64,000 bases of DNA from an uncultured Blautia sp. Its GTDB lineage: Bacteria > Bacillota > Clostridia > Lachnospirales > Lachnospiraceae. The stretch is taken from contig UQCM01000006.1 of the NCBI GenBank assembly GCA_900539525.1, positions 1 through 64,000 of the forward strand, written 5' to 3'. This document shows positions 9,052 through 17,517 of this stretch, one piece after another. Made by a program: the position numbers and the translations under genes. How positions within the stretch are numbered: the stretch's first letter is position 1; each line of letters starts with the position of its first letter. The notes beneath the pieces were generated by a model. The model had not been told where the DNA came from. It saw only the letters and a program-made list of their open reading frames with translations, and searched no databases.

Positions 9052-12000
9052 ATGATGAAAAATAGAAAAAAGATAGTAAATGGTCTGATCTGGCTTGTAT
9101 TATCGGCAGCACTTGTTTTTTGGGGAATTCTGGGCGACGCGGTGCCGTCAGAGGCTGCCGCTGCCGGAACGATCACCGTGGCAGTGGAACGGTTTTCCAT
9201 CGGGCAGGGGTATCTGATCGAACCGTATCTGACTACGTTTCAGAGTGGCGATACGTATGAAACGGTGTGCCGGAGAATCCTGGATGAAAAAGGGTATCGA
9301 TATGATACAAAGGGAGCCAGCTTTTACCTGTCCGGCATCAGCGGGGCAGACGCAGGAGCGATCTCGATTCCTTCCTGTATCCAGAAGATCGGTGCAAAGA
9401 AGATCGGTATTAAGAATGTAAATCCTCCGAATAATAGTGCCATGAATGAGTATGCAGGAGGAAAAGCATGGCTGGGAGAATTCTCCTATTCAAGAATGTC
9501 CGGGTGGATGTATTCTGTCGGAAATAATAATGGTCATGAATTTCCCGGTGTGGGGATGGACGGCAGGAGTCCGAAAGACGGGGATGTATTCCGGCTGCAG
9601 TTTACGGTATGGGGATACGGGGAGGATCTGACCGGCTGTGGTTACAGCGATCCTTCGAAGATCTATTATCCGGTGGGAAACAAGACAGCTCTCACGAGAA
9701 AAATCGCACAGATCAATCAGAATAAGCAGCTGTGGTTTTCCATCAATGGATGCGAAGCGGCTTATCAGCATGCGCTGCAGGTACTTAAGAAGCTGGATGC
9801 CACACAGCAGGAGCTCGATGGTGCACTGGCGCAGCTTCCATCGGAAGCACCGGTTTTTCCTGACAAAGTAACTTTGCAGGAGACGCAGGCAGTCATAAGC
9901 CCCGGTGAAACTCTGAAGCTGAAGGCAGAATTAAGTCCTGCGAATGTGAATCAGTCCGCCCTGGTCTGGAGCAGCTCTGACAGTAAGGTGGCCTCTGTGG
10001 ATCAGAACGGGCTGGTGACAGCTGCAGGAGAAGGCCAGGCAGATATTACGGTAAAAACACAGAATGACAAAACGGCAGTCTGTCATGTGACGGTAAAAGA
10101 ACGGATGATCACGAAGCTGATCCTGAACATGGACAGTGCCTACCTGAAAGTCGGGCAGAGTACACAGATTAAAGTGGAAAGATACGAACCGGAAAATGCG
10201 ACAGAAAAGCCGGAGATTACATATACCAGCAGCGATCCTCTGGTTGCATCTGCAGATGAACAGGGAAAGGTGAAAGCGCTGAAAATCGGTGAAGCCACCA
10301 TTACAGTCCGGACAAAAAGCGGCGTATCCGCAGAATGTAAGATCATGGTCGGCACCTTGCAGGAACTGGCGCAGGCTGTGGAAACAAAGATCAAAAATCT
10401 GCCTGCTTCCGGTCAGGTGACGGATGAGAACGCAGATCGGATCCTGAGTGTGTGGAAAGAGTATTCTGCGCTTACAGAGGAGATTAAAGAAAAGGTGTCT
10501 CCTGAGGCTGTGAAAACTCTGGAAAAGCTGAAACAGGAAGCGGATGAGGCTCTTGAAAAACAGGCGCAGGTGAAAAATGTGAGTAAGATGCTGGAAGCAC
10601 TCCCTTCGGTGGAGAAGATTTCCCTGTCGGATGAAGAAGCTCTGAAGAAAGCGCGCAGTGCCTATGACAGTCTGGATACGGAACTGCAGAAAATCATAGA
10701 GGAAGCTTTAAAAAAGAAGCTGGAAAGTCTGGAAAAACGGATGCAGCAGTTGAAAGCAGAAGCAGACGCTGCCCAGAAAGAGACCGGGAAAAGCGAGCCG
10801 GGCGTCAGAGAACCGATTGCAGTCATAAAGATCACCGTTCCTTCCCGGGAATATGTGGGAATCGGGAAAATGATCTCCCTTGAGGTAAAATACTCACCAT
10901 TCAACGCCACAACAGACAAAACGCTTGTTATCAAAAGCTCCGATTCTTCCATTGTAAAGGTTCAAAACAGTGGAAAGTTAAAAGGGATCGCTCCCGGAAG
11001 CGCGAATGTTACCGTTTCACTGAAGGCCGATCCGTCAATCAAAGCAGTCTGCAAAGTGACAGTGACGGATCAGGCAAATAAACTGAAGAAATCCACGGAT
11101 CAGGTGATGAAGGAAACATCCGGATATATGCTGTCCATTGATAAAAATCCTACGGTGGGGAGTGAATGGTTTGTGCTGGGACTGGCAAGAGGCGGAAAGT
11201 CTCTGAAGTCCTCATATTTTGATACCTATTATAATCATATTGCCAATTATCTGGAGGAGAATGACGGGAAGCTGACCAATACAGTGAAATATACCGAATA
11301 TTCCAAACAGATCCTCGTGATGACGGCGATCGGAAAAGATGCGAGAGATATCGCAGGTTACAATCTGCTGGAAAATCTGGCGGATTTTGATAAGATCGCG
11401 GAACAGGGATTTAACGGACCCATCTGGGCTCTGATCGCACTGAAATGCCATCCGGACTATACGATTCCAAAGGTTTCCGGAGTATCTGTGCAGACAACGG
11501 AAAAGAAACTGATCCAGTATCTTCTCGACGGAGAAATTTCCGGCGGCGGATGGTCTCTGCAGGGAGAGGATCCGGATACGGATATTACAGCAATGACGCT
11601 GCAGGCGCTTGCCCCTTATTATAATAAAAAGGGGTATGAAAAGGTGACTGCGGCTATTGACAGAGGTGTCAGACGCCTGTCGAAGATGCAGTTGAAAACA
11701 GGCGGATTCGGAACCATGGGTGCGGAAACGCTGGAATCCAATGCACAGGTGATCACTGCACTGTGCGCACTCGGAATCGATCCTCAGAAGGATGCCCGCT
11801 TTATAAAAAACGGAAGATGGACGGTGGAAAATCTGATTTCATACCATATTAGTGACAGCGGCTTTATGCATGTGAAGGCAGGGGCAGCCACAAATGGCGG
11901 CGGGGCAGGCGGCGTCGTAAATGGAATGGCAACCGAGCAGGGGTATTATGCACTGGTGGCTTATCAGAGGTTACGGGAAGGAAAGACTTCCCTTTATGAC

Positions 12001-12468
12001 ATGTCTGACCTGACAGCCAAAAAGGGGGAAAAGGGTGACGGTACCGGCACCGGAATGACAGATACGCAGAACAATCAGCAAAAAGGAAACTCTTTCGGGA
12101 AAACGGCAGGGAAAACAGCAGAGAAAAAGACCGGAAATGTGCCGAAAGAGAACAGCGGGGAAGCATCCGGTGAGAAAAAAGCTGCCAAAGGATGGAGCTT
12201 TTCCGGAAAGACTTATGTACCGGCTTCCACAGCACAGGAAGAGACAGATACAGAAACCGGAACGTTTTCTGATAAAGAAGATACTGGAAAAGAGGACACC
12301 GGAAAAGAGGACACGGAAGAATCGGCTGAAGGTGCTGTTTCAGGTCATCAGCCTTCCGGTGCGGAGGGTCCCTATCTTGCTGTGTTTATTCTTGGAACGG
12401 CATTGGGAGCAGGGATTGTTTCTATTGCAGGGAGGAGGAGACGGAGAAAAAATGAGAAGAAAAAATAG
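9052..12468 (+). CDS. Surface protein with DUF4430, Big_2 and transcobalamin-like alpha/alpha domains, C-terminal membrane anchor
   Basis: 1138 aa. A signal peptide (about 1-36) is followed at about 39-196 by a DUF4430 (transcobalamin C-terminal-like) domain with SGWMYSVGNNNGHEFPG and GDVFRLQFTVWGYG. Three Big_2 modules lie at about 268-345, 350-430 and 592-680, with a helical Lys/Glu-rich segment between. An alpha/alpha barrel lies at about 677-986 (DTDITAMTLQALAPYY; ESNAQVITALCALGID). A charged low-complexity stalk leads to a C-terminal helix (about 1106-1127) and an RRRRRKNEKKK tail, so it is anchored with its bulk outside the cell. In intrinsic factor and transcobalamin the same two folds clamp cobalamin between them; here the order is reversed. 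The RBS is weak and a second ATG follows the first. Its end overlaps the next gene by 17 bases. Confidence 0.87.
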   Translation: MMKNRKKIVNGLIWLVLSAALVFWGILGDAVPSEAAAAGTITVAVERFSIGQGYLIEPYLTTFQSGDTYETVCRRILDEKGYRYDTKGASFYLSGISGADAGAISIPSCIQKIGAKKIGIKNVNPPNNSAMNEYAGGKAWLGEFSYSRMSGWMYSVGNNNGHEFPGVGMDGRSPKDGDVFRLQFTVWGYGEDLTGCGYSDPSKIYYPVGNKTALTRKIAQINQNKQLWFSINGCEAAYQHALQVLKKLDATQQELDGALAQLPSEAPVFPDKVTLQETQAVISPGETLKLKAELSPANVNQSALVWSSSDSKVASVDQNGLVTAAGEGQADITVKTQNDKTAVCHVTVKERMITKLILNMDSAYLKVGQSTQIKVERYEPENATEKPEITYTSSDPLVASADEQGKVKALKIGEATITVRTKSGVSAECKIMVGTLQELAQAVETKIKNLPASGQVTDENADRILSVWKEYSALTEEIKEKVSPEAVKTLEKLKQEADEALEKQAQVKNVSKMLEALPSVEKISLSDEEALKKARSAYDSLDTELQKIIEEALKKKLESLEKRMQQLKAEADAAQKETGKSEPGVREPIAVIKITVPSREYVGIGKMISLEVKYSPFNATTDKTLVIKSSDSSIVKVQNSGKLKGIAPGSANVTVSLKADPSIKAVCKVTVTDQANKLKKSTDQVMKETSGYMLSIDKNPTVGSEWFVLGLARGGKSLKSSYFDTYYNHIANYLEENDGKLTNTVKYTEYSKQILVMTAIGKDARDIAGYNLLENLADFDKIAEQGFNGPIWALIALKCHPDYTIPKVSGVSVQTTEKKLIQYLLDGEISGGGWSLQGEDPDTDITAMTLQALAPYYNKKGYEKVTAAIDRGVRRLSKMQLKTGGFGTMGAETLESNAQVITALCALGIDPQKDARFIKNGRWTVENLISYHISDSGFMHVKAGAATNGGGAGGVVNGMATEQGYYALVAYQRLREGKTSLYDMSDLTAKKGEKGDGTGTGMTDTQNNQQKGNSFGKTAGKTAEKKTGNVPKENSGEASGEKKAAKGWSFSGKTYVPASTAQEETDTETGTFSDKEDTGKEDTGKEDTEESAEGAVSGHQPSGAEGPYLAVFILGTALGAGIVSIAGRRRRRKNEKKK

Positions 12469-13648
12469 CAGAATACTGGTGCTTTTGCTGGCTGTCATGC
12501 TGCTTGTCTCAGGATGCACGACCAGAAGCAGTGAGATCACACCGCTGGAGAAAGCCGGGAGGACTGCCGGGGAGACCTTTGATAAGTCAGACGATAAGAC
12601 AGATGAAGAAGATGCCGGGGAGTCAGGCGGGAAGGCAGACAAAGAGACCGTCGGGAAGAAAAGTGAACAGACTTCGGAGGCAGCAGACAGCAGGAAGCCT
12701 GGTATCGGTGATCTGTTTACCGACGGGAAAATAGAGCTGCCGGAAAGTGGTATGGTCTCGCAGGAGCAGATGGAGGCGATCGCGGGTACGGATGCCGTTT
12801 ATCAGTTCTGTTCTGTGGATAAGCAGATGGATATCTCCTATTCCTGGAGTTATGAGGGAAAAAAGATCCAGAATCCTGTGGAACAGAACCTGAAGGTTGT
12901 CTTTACAGAGGACAAGGTGGAGGAAGTGAAAAAGGCAGCCAATGACGCTTCGGTGGGGCTCGGGCTGACGCTGGAAAAGGTGAATCTGGCGGCACCGGCA
13001 AAACTGACGGTGGAGCTTCCGGAAACATGGGATGCGGACACGGTGATTCTGTGTAAGATGGTGGACGGTGTACCGGAAAAGATGTGTGATGTCGCGATCG
13101 GAAAGACAGAATCCGGGAACACAGAGCTGACGTTTCCTGTGATTGAGACGGGAGACACCTATTATCTGGTGGGAGGAAATGCCGGACCCCGGGAGGGAGA
13201 AGCAGCCGGAGGGGAAACCGTCGAAGACAAAGAAGCATCCCATACCTGTACCATTTCTATTGAGTGCTCTACGATACTGGATAATATGGATGACCTGAAG
13301 AAATCTAAGAAGGATTTCGTACCGTCGGACGGATGGATTCTGTATGCTTCGGAAGTGGAGTATACACCGGGCGAGACGGTCTATGATGTTCTTTACCGGG
13401 TATGCCGTGAGACAGACATCCATATGGAGGCAAGCTATACACCGGCATACAGCTCATACTATGTGGAAGGCATCAACCAGCTCTATGAATTTGACTGCGG
13501 TTCCCTTTCCGGATGGATGTATTCGGTTAACGGATGGTTTCCGAACTACGGATGTTCGAAGTATGAAGTGAGTGACGGGGATGTGATCGAGTGGAAATAT
13601 ACCTGTGATCTTGGACGTGATGTAGGAGACCAGTATTATGAAGACTGA
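12452..13648 (+). CDS. Lipoprotein with C-terminal DUF4430 (transcobalamin beta-like) domain
   Basis: 398-aa lipoprotein. The start at 12452 follows GGAGGAGACGGAG, overlaps the previous gene, and gives a clean lipoprotein signal (LLLAVMLLVSGC, Cys at about residue 25). A charged linker leads to a middle beta-rich domain (about 90-245) that I do not recognise. Residues about 267-398 are a DUF4430 domain with SGWMYSVNGWFPNYG and GDVIEWKYTCDLG. It is predicted to sit on the outer face of the membrane beside the ECF transporter encoded next, and is a candidate docking or hand-over protein that passes corrinoid to the S component. That role is inference; the export signal and domain are seen. Confidence 0.85.
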   Translation: MRRKNSRILVLLLAVMLLVSGCTTRSSEITPLEKAGRTAGETFDKSDDKTDEEDAGESGGKADKETVGKKSEQTSEAADSRKPGIGDLFTDGKIELPESGMVSQEQMEAIAGTDAVYQFCSVDKQMDISYSWSYEGKKIQNPVEQNLKVVFTEDKVEEVKKAANDASVGLGLTLEKVNLAAPAKLTVELPETWDADTVILCKMVDGVPEKMCDVAIGKTESGNTELTFPVIETGDTYYLVGGNAGPREGEAAGGETVEDKEASHTCTISIECSTILDNMDDLKKSKKDFVPSDGWILYASEVEYTPGETVYDVLYRVCRETDIHMEASYTPAYSSYYVEGINQLYEFDCGSLSGWMYSVNGWFPNYGCSKYEVSDGDVIEWKYTCDLGRDVGDQYYED

Positions 13649-14660
13649 TAAGCATTCTCCCGCTTCAGGTGTGCAGAGCACGAAGCAGGGGGGAAGGGGG
13701 GATGCGTTTGCCGGATGTCATCCCGCAGTGAATTTCCTGTATTTTATCATTGTTTTGCTGACGACGATGTTTGTCAGCCATCCGGTTCTGCAGGCTCTGT
13801 CCTTTGGCGGAGCAGCGGCCTATGCCATCTGCCTGAAAGGCTTAGGAAAGGTCCTGAAATTTAATATCCTGGTCACACTTCCTGCGATGATCATCGTTGC
13901 TTTGATCAACCCGGCTTTTAACCATTACGGAGTGACCACCCTGTTTTATCTGAAAACAGGGCCGGTTACTCTGGAGGCGCTTGTCTATGGGGTCGTGCTG
14001 GCTTCCATGCTTTTTATTGCGATCCTGTGGTTCTCCTGTTACAACGAGGTGATGACAACGGATAAGTTTGTCTATCTGTTCGGCCGGGTGATCCCTGCCC
14101 TTTCTCTGATTCTGTCTATGGTATTTCGCTTTGTTCCCCGTTTTGGCGAGCAGCTGAAGATGATACGAAACGGACAGAAAGCGGTGGGCAGGGATATCAG
14201 TAATGCCGGATTTTTTCGTAAAATAAAATATGGGATCACGCTGTTCTCCATTCTGATTACCTGGGCTCTGGAAAATGCCATCGACACTTCGGATTCCATG
14301 ACTGCCAGAGGATATGGTCTGAAAGGCAGGACGGCATTTTCTGTTTTTCGTTTTGACCGCAGGGATGGAATCATTTCCGGGATCCTGTCGGGACTGGCGG
14401 CAGTCTGCTTTTTCGGGCTGTTTACAGGCATCTCCTTTGCGCAGTATGATCCGAAGATTATCATCGGAGGGATTCCTCTGACCGGGCAGAGCTTTATCAT
14501 TTATCTTGCCTGGGGAATGATCTGTTTTTTTCCGGTTCTGCTTCGATTGTGGGATCATGCGGTTTTTCGCAGATTAAAAGCGAAAGCCAATATGGAAAGA
14601 AAGATACCGTGGTATATGACAGATCAGGTCATGCGCCAGAATGGGGGAATGGACAGATGA
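13638..14660 (+). CDS. ECF transporter T component (EcfT/CbiQ family)
   Basis: 340-aa membrane coupling subunit of an energy-coupling-factor transporter with about six hydrophobic segments. The coupling-helix region is visible (SMTARGYGLKGRT, and RFVPRFGEQLKMIRNGQKA before it), as in CbiQ/EcfT proteins that link the ATPases to the substrate-binding S component. The start overlaps the preceding stop by 11 bases and the end overlaps the ATPase start (ATGA), so translation is coupled. Neighbours and the riboswitch point to cobalamin or its precursors as substrate. Confidence 0.9.
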   Translation: MKTDKHSPASGVQSTKQGGRGDAFAGCHPAVNFLYFIIVLLTTMFVSHPVLQALSFGGAAAYAICLKGLGKVLKFNILVTLPAMIIVALINPAFNHYGVTTLFYLKTGPVTLEALVYGVVLASMLFIAILWFSCYNEVMTTDKFVYLFGRVIPALSLILSMVFRFVPRFGEQLKMIRNGQKAVGRDISNAGFFRKIKYGITLFSILITWALENAIDTSDSMTARGYGLKGRTAFSVFRFDRRDGIISGILSGLAAVCFFGLFTGISFAQYDPKIIIGGIPLTGQSFIIYLAWGMICFFPVLLRLWDHAVFRRLKAKANMERKIPWYMTDQVMRQNGGMDR

Positions 14661-16387
14661 ATTGCATTGAAACAGAGAAGTTCAGTTTCCGTTATCCGCA
14701 GAGCGGAAAGTGGACGCTGAAGGATATCGATATGGAAGTGGAGGACGGGAGCTTCGTTGTACTGTGCGGGAAAAGCGGATGCGGAAAAAGTACGCTGCTC
14801 AGGCAGCTGAAGACATCGCTGGCGCCTCACGGAGAGAAAACAGGAATCATCCGTTATATGGGGAGAGAACTGGACACGCTTGATAAACGGACCCAGAGTG
14901 TGGAAATCGGATATGTGCTGCAAAATCCTGATAATCAAATCGTTACGGATAAAGTATGGCATGAGCTGGCTTTTGGTCTGGAAAGTCTGGGCTATGATAC
15001 CCCGACGATCCGTCTGAGAGTGGCAGAAATGGCTTCCTATTTCGGGATTCATGAATGGTTTCTGAAGAAGGTCAGTGAACTGTCAGGCGGGCAGAAGCAG
15101 CTGCTGAATCTTGCCTCGGTCATGGCCATGCATCCCGGCCTTCTGATCCTGGATGAACCCACTTCTCAGCTGGATCCGATCGCTGCTTCAGATTTTCTGG
15201 AGACGGTGCGGAAGATAAACCGTGACGTGGGAACCACCGTTATTCTCACAGAACATCGGCTGGAGGATGTGATTCCGTGGGCGGACAGGGTTTATGTGAT
15301 GGATGAAGGCGAGATCATTGCCTGCGGGACACCGGAGGAAACAGGAAAAGAGCTGAAGAACAGGAATCACGATATGTTTCTGTCTATGCCGACCCCCATG
15401 CAGATTTACGCAGGAGTGGACAGTACGCTGGAATGTCCCCTTACGGTAAGCCGGGGAAGAAGGTGGCTGCAGGAGGAAATGAGCCTGCGAAACAGAATAC
15501 CGGACCGGACGCAGCCGGAAACCGGGGAGAATCGAAAAGAGAAGGCAAAGCAGAAAGAAAAACAGAAAGAGAAGGTGATTCCCGAGATACGTCTGAGAGA
15601 TGTCTGGTTCCGTTATGAAAGGGAATTGCCGGATGTGGTAAAGGGGGCGTCCCTGGATGTGTTTAAGGGGGAGATCTTTGCCCTTGTGGGTGGAAATGGA
15701 ACCGGCAAAAGCACGATGATGAGCCTGATCGCCAGGATCCGTTATCCTTACAGAGGAAAGATATGGCTGGAAGGGCGGGAGATCAACAGGTATTCCGACG
15801 ACGAGCTGTATCATGGATTTCTCGGTATGCTTCCGCAGAATCCCCAGAGCCTTTTTGTAAAAAAGACGGTCCGTGATGACCTGTATGAAATGATCGACGG
15901 AACAAAGGAAAGGAAAAGCAGTGCCTATTCCATCGATATGAAAAAAAGTGATGCAGTGGCAGGTATTGCGGCTCTTACAAAGCTGGAACATCTGATGGAC
16001 CGCCATCCCTATGATCTAAGCGGCGGGGAACAGCAGCGGCTGGCACTGGCTAAGATCCTGCTTCTTAGGCCAAGGATCCTTCTGATGGATGAACCGACAA
16101 AGGGAATGGATAATCATTTTAAAAGGGAACTGGGTGAGATTCTGAAGACCCTTACAAAACGGGGGATAACCGTACTGATGATTTCCCACGACGTGGAATT
16201 TTGTGCACAGTATGCGGACCGGACGGGACTGTTTTTCCAGGGGGCGATTGTGACAAGTGAAGCTTCAAAGGATTTTTTTGCGGGAAACAGTTTTTATACG
16301 ACAGCCGCCAACCGGATGGCCCGGAGGTATTTTCCGAATGCGGTAACGGTGGATGATGTAATTGAAGAGCTGAAAATGAAGAGCTGA
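14657..16387 (+). CDS. ECF transporter ATPase, EcfA-EcfA' fusion
   Basis: 576 aa with two complete ABC ATPase domains in one chain. The first has GKSGCGKST, LSGGQKQLL and LLILDEPTSQLD. The second, after a Lys/Glu-rich linker, has GGNGTGKST, LSGGEQQRLA and ILLMDEPTKGMD. ECF transporters normally use two separate ATPase subunits; here they are fused. ATG 14657 overlaps the EcfT stop by four bases. The protein powers uptake through EcfT and the S component. A separate general EcfAA'T set is not in this window, so this is probably a dedicated (group I-like) transporter. Confidence 0.92.
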   Translation: MNCIETEKFSFRYPQSGKWTLKDIDMEVEDGSFVVLCGKSGCGKSTLLRQLKTSLAPHGEKTGIIRYMGRELDTLDKRTQSVEIGYVLQNPDNQIVTDKVWHELAFGLESLGYDTPTIRLRVAEMASYFGIHEWFLKKVSELSGGQKQLLNLASVMAMHPGLLILDEPTSQLDPIAASDFLETVRKINRDVGTTVILTEHRLEDVIPWADRVYVMDEGEIIACGTPEETGKELKNRNHDMFLSMPTPMQIYAGVDSTLECPLTVSRGRRWLQEEMSLRNRIPDRTQPETGENRKEKAKQKEKQKEKVIPEIRLRDVWFRYERELPDVVKGASLDVFKGEIFALVGGNGTGKSTMMSLIARIRYPYRGKIWLEGREINRYSDDELYHGFLGMLPQNPQSLFVKKTVRDDLYEMIDGTKERKSSAYSIDMKKSDAVAGIAALTKLEHLMDRHPYDLSGGEQQRLALAKILLLRPRILLMDEPTKGMDNHFKRELGEILKTLTKRGITVLMISHDVEFCAQYADRTGLFFQGAIVTSEASKDFFAGNSFYTTAANRMARRYFPNAVTVDDVIEELKMKS

Positions 16388-16410
16388 AAATAAGGTAACG
16401 ATTCATTAGC

Positions 16411-16464
16411 GTTCACACGTCAGTCCATTTGAGGTGTTTTGTGAGTGCAGCGAAACGAAAGTCA
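16411..16464 (+). repeat. Fragment of the GTTACTG MITE-like repeat
   Basis: TTCACACGTCAG, GAGGTGTTTTGTGAGTG and GCGAAACGAAAGTCA match the left part of the element complete at 29044-29199 (reverse strand there). It lies in the 156-base gap between the ECF ATPase and the S component, and ends are degraded. Confidence 0.65.
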
Positions 16465-16543
16465 TAATGATTCATCAGGTCTGTGTATTTACAGACCGTG
16501 AGAAAATGGGTAAAAAGTAGTTTTCAGGGAGGTAACGGAGAGG

Positions 16544-17428
16544 ATGCAGAAGGATCAGCTGGAACATTTTATTGACGTCTTTTTTGAAGGGAAACAGATA
16601 GAGCAGGAAACGGATGCGGATTTCTGGAAAGGGGATCTGCAGACAGGGAGAGAGGAGACAGGGAGAGAGGAGACAGAGCAGTGGAGGGAGTATCCGGATG
16701 TCAGGGCCGTTTCCGGTCAGAAGAAAAAGCTGCCGCCGCGCACGCTGTTTGCTGTGTTTATGATCCTTTTGATGATTCCGGTCACGATCCTTATCGGAAT
16801 TACCCTGTTTCGTGACCGGAAATATCTGGTGGTCAGCATGGCCATCGCAATCGATTCCATGATTCCGTTTTTTCTTGTGTTTAAGGGGCGCAGGCCTAAA
16901 GCCAGGGAATTGCTCGTCATTGCGGTCTTAGCTGCCATTGCCGTGTCGGGGAGAGCGGCATTTTTCATGGTTCCGAGCTTCAAGCCGGTGGCTGCAGTTG
17001 TGATCATTTCCGCTGTCTGCTTTGGCGCGGAGTCCGGATTTCTGGTGGGTTCTGTCAGTATGCTGGCTTCCAACATGCTGTTCGGGCAGGGACCATGGAC
17101 CCCGTGGCAGATGTTTGCCATGGGCATCATTGGTTTTCTGGCAGGAATCCTGTTTCAGAAAGGATGGCTGAAGGCCGGAAGGATTTCCCTGTGTGTCTAT
17201 GGATTTCTGGCGACCGTGTTTATTTACGGCGGGATCATGAATCCGGCTTCCCTCATCATGATGTCCTATGCGGTCACATGGAAAAATCTTCTGGCAATTT
17301 ATATGTCCGGGCTTCCGGTGGATCTGGTTCATGCGTCCGCTACTGTTCTTTTTCTCTGGTTTGCAGGAAAACCGATGATCGGGAAGCTGGAACGCATCAA
17401 GGTCAAGTATGGCATGATCGAGACGTGA
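16544..17428 (+). CDS. ECF transporter S component (probable cobalamin/corrinoid binder)
   Basis: 294 aa: a charged cytosolic N-terminal extension (about 1-60) and then about six membrane helices. Conserved blocks AVSGRAAFFMVPSFKPVAAV and GQGPWTPWQMFAMGIIGFLA are typical of the ECF S-component family that includes proposed cobalamin transporters (CbrT/CblT-like). The RBS is GGGAGG upstream of ATG 16544. Downstream of the T and A-A' genes it completes an ECF transporter. Substrate assignment rests on the riboswitch and neighbours rather than on a diagnostic residue. Confidence 0.82.
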   Translation: MQKDQLEHFIDVFFEGKQIEQETDADFWKGDLQTGREETGREETEQWREYPDVRAVSGQKKKLPPRTLFAVFMILLMIPVTILIGITLFRDRKYLVVSMAIAIDSMIPFFLVFKGRRPKARELLVIAVLAAIAVSGRAAFFMVPSFKPVAAVVIISAVCFGAESGFLVGSVSMLASNMLFGQGPWTPWQMFAMGIIGFLAGILFQKGWLKAGRISLCVYGFLATVFIYGGIMNPASLIMMSYAVTWKNLLAIYMSGLPVDLVHASATVLFLWFAGKPMIGKLERIKVKYGMIET

Positions 17429-17517
17429 AGGATCGTGCAAAGTCCGTCGGAGGAAACAGTAACGTCAGAAACGGTTATCCTGACAGGTACTCATGCAGAA
17501 AAGGAGAGACGCAGACG

